DNA of 44,133 nucleotides from Actinomycetes bacterium (GTDB lineage Bacteria > Actinomycetota > Acidimicrobiia > Acidimicrobiales > RAAP-2). The notes under the pieces were generated by a model. It was given only the letters and a program-made list of their open reading frames with translations. It was not told the DNA's origin and searched no databases. Positions 43,133-44,133 of the stretch are shown here, piece by piece (position 1 is the stretch's first letter; each line of letters starts with the position of its first letter). Made by a program: the position numbers and the translations under genes. Location of the stretch: assembly GCA_021793395.1 (NCBI GenBank), contig JAJYSU010000013.1, positions 1 through 44,133 on the forward strand, given 5' to 3'.

Positions 43133-43972
43133 CTAGTCGACGAAGGCGGTTTCCGGACGTTCGCCCAACTCAACCTGGAGCCGTACGTCCATCTGCACTA
43201 GTGCTAGGTCGTCGGCGTGGGTGACGCCTACGCACCGTGACGTCGTTGGCAGGACGTCGAAGCGTAGCGGGTAGTGGTGCAGGATTCGCCCCACGAAGAC
43301 CGGGAGCTGGATCTCCCGCGCGGTGGTGAAGTCGTGGGTTTCGAAGACCTGATGCAGTAGCGGCCACACGGCCGGCTGAAAGCCCCAGAGGTTCATCGAC
43401 ACGACTGACTGGGGGTCGAGGAAGACGGGGGAGAGACCGTCGTCGGCGACGAAGCCGTCGAGCCACGAGTGAACCTCGTGGCGCTCGACAATGTCGGTGA
43501 GATGGCCGTTCACTACGTGGCAGATTCCTCGCGATACCGGAAGGTCGCCGACGAGGGCACGATCTAACTGGAAGCCAATCAGGCAGTTGGTTGACCGCGT
43601 CATGAGGTGGCGCGCGAGCAACTCGAAGGCGTCGCGGCCGTAGAGGTCATCGGCATTGGAGATGGCGAAGGGCTCGTCAGGGTCGAGGAGGTGCTCGGCG
43701 GCGAGAGTCGCGTGCACGGTTCCCAGAGGTTCGTCCTGGACGGCGAAGGAGACGCGTAGATCACGGGGCCAGTGCTCGCGGACGTGCTCGCGGATGAGTG
43801 GTCCGGTGTCGGGATTCACCACGAGCACGAGATGATCGAAGCCGGCAGTGATCGCGTCCGAGGCGATGAGGTCGATGACGCCCTCGCCGTGTACGCCGAT
43901 GGGGGCCAACTGTTTGAGACCGCCGTAGCGACGGGCCCGGCCGGCGGCGAGGATGACGAGAGTTGTCGACAT
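43133..43972 (-). CDS. sugar-phosphate nucleotidyltransferase-like protein
   Basis: 279 aa from ATG 43972 (GAGGTG 6 nt upstream; a longer frame ends at 44002). N-terminal VILAAGRARRYGGLKQL is the NTP-binding loop of nucleotidyltransferases (LAAGxxxRxG...K), and EPFAISNADDLYGRDAF is the metal-binding Asp strand; DEPLGTVHATL resembles the Gly-Thr substrate loop of glucose-1-phosphate transferases. Later part (VSMNLWGFQPAVW; YPLRFDVLPTTSRCVGVTHADDL) is as in uncharacterised members. Sugar and nucleotide not assignable. The start overlaps the FabH-like stop by one base (TGATG), so the two form an operon. Confidence 0.78.
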   Translation of the reverse strand: MSTTLVILAAGRARRYGGLKQLAPIGVHGEGVIDLIASDAITAGFDHLVLVVNPDTGPLIREHVREHWPRDLRVSFAVQDEPLGTVHATLAAEHLLDPDEPFAISNADDLYGRDAFELLARHLMTRSTNCLIGFQLDRALVGDLPVSRGICHVVNGHLTDIVERHEVHSWLDGFVADDGLSPVFLDPQSVVSMNLWGFQPAVWPLLHQVFETHDFTTAREIQLPVFVGRILHHYPLRFDVLPTTSRCVGVTHADDLALVQMDVRLQVELGERPETAFVD

Positions 43973-44133
43973 CACGCCCACCTCATGACGGCCGACGCCC
44001 ACGTCATCCCGGCACCAAAGCCGGTGAAGAGGGCGTACTCTCCCGAAATGACGCGACCATTCGAGCGCGCGTCGTGGAAGGCGAGGGGGATTGAGGAGCT
44101 CGACGTGTTGCCGTAGCGGTCGAGGACGACGAC
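43972..44133 (-). CDS. beta-ketoacyl-ACP synthase III-like (FabH family), 3' end
   Basis: The last 53 codons of a minus-strand gene whose start is beyond the window. VVLDRYGNTSSSSIPLAFHDA contains the family's Asn-Thr-Ser active-site loop (catalytic Asn in YGNTS), and GEYALFTGFGAGMTWASAVMRW is the classical FabH C-terminal strand. Could be fatty-acid initiation KAS III or a specialised homologue; pairing with a nucleotidyltransferase slightly favours the latter. Confidence 0.85.
   Translation of the reverse strand, partial: VVVLDRYGNTSSSSIPLAFHDARSNGRVISGEYALFTGFGAGMTWASAVMRWA

Noticed and set aside
1..44133. CRISPR arrays, insertion sequences, prophage or defence islands
   Set aside because: No regularly spaced long repeats, transposase, integrase or phage genes were seen; gene order is that of core metabolism and repair.

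Overview
The window is high-GC DNA (about two thirds G+C, estimated by eye) with strong G/C third positions, many GTG starts and tightly overlapping genes. Gene content points to an actinobacterium: an imuA'-imuB-dnaE2 mutasome cassette, an actinobacterial-type LexA box, short-form 6-phosphogluconate dehydrogenase, and several actinobacterial families of unknown function. Together with the 2-oxoacid:ferredoxin oxidoreductase operon I lean towards Acidimicrobiia, but no rRNA or other marker is present to settle it. It reads as ordinary chromosome: no insertion sequence, prophage, CRISPR array or tRNA was found.

Layout. 1-4086: end of a 2-oxoacid:ferredoxin oxidoreductase operon (gamma, alpha, beta) ending in a flavoprotein fused to two ferredoxin clusters. 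4148-4935: a broken trans-aconitate methyltransferase-like gene. 4963-8611: an AidB-like acyl-CoA dehydrogenase and propionyl-CoA synthetase (prpE), separated by a perfect GGGAC-N4-GTCCC palindrome. 8620-16123 (minus): a seven-gene operon running PMM-like HAD, GH130, pgi, gnd, pgl, zwf, Cof-like HAD; this is the oxidative pentose phosphate pathway headed by two genes that suggest mannoside phosphorolysis. 16239-21932: nitrilase-superfamily amidase, aldo/keto reductase, CDF metal exporter, small membrane protein, and a dienoyl-CoA-reductase-like flavoenzyme. 22000-24521: small helical protein, GNAT acetyltransferase, histone-deacetylase-like deacetylase and universal stress protein, the last three overlapping.

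24518-26088: a decayed minus-strand membrane protein gene followed by about 400 bp of unexplained sequence. 26089-29102: a three-PAS GGDEF diguanylate cyclase that overlaps lysA. 29131-32981: tandem GNAT, 3-methyladenine DNA glycosylase, GT1 glycosyltransferase, DUF1269 protein. 32982-34275: almost gene-free. 34276-36672: ornithine carbamoyltransferase, Hsp20 and a second universal stress protein. 36673-37513: a second intergenic block with a terminator, a spaced direct-repeat array and a run of hairpins that may be a structured RNA. 37514-43093: the SOS region, with SRAP (minus) and imuA'-imuB-dnaE2 (plus) diverging from one LexA box. 43133-44133 (minus): a sugar-nucleotidyltransferase-like gene behind the 3' end of a FabH-like ketosynthase.

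Most unusual points: an ImuB that has apparently lost its little finger and part of its fingers but keeps a clamp-binding-like motif; the SOS box overlapping the imuA start codon and shared with SRAP; the repeat array plus hairpin string at 37.1-37.5 kb; and two genes each carrying both a 1-nt frameshift and a nonsense codon.
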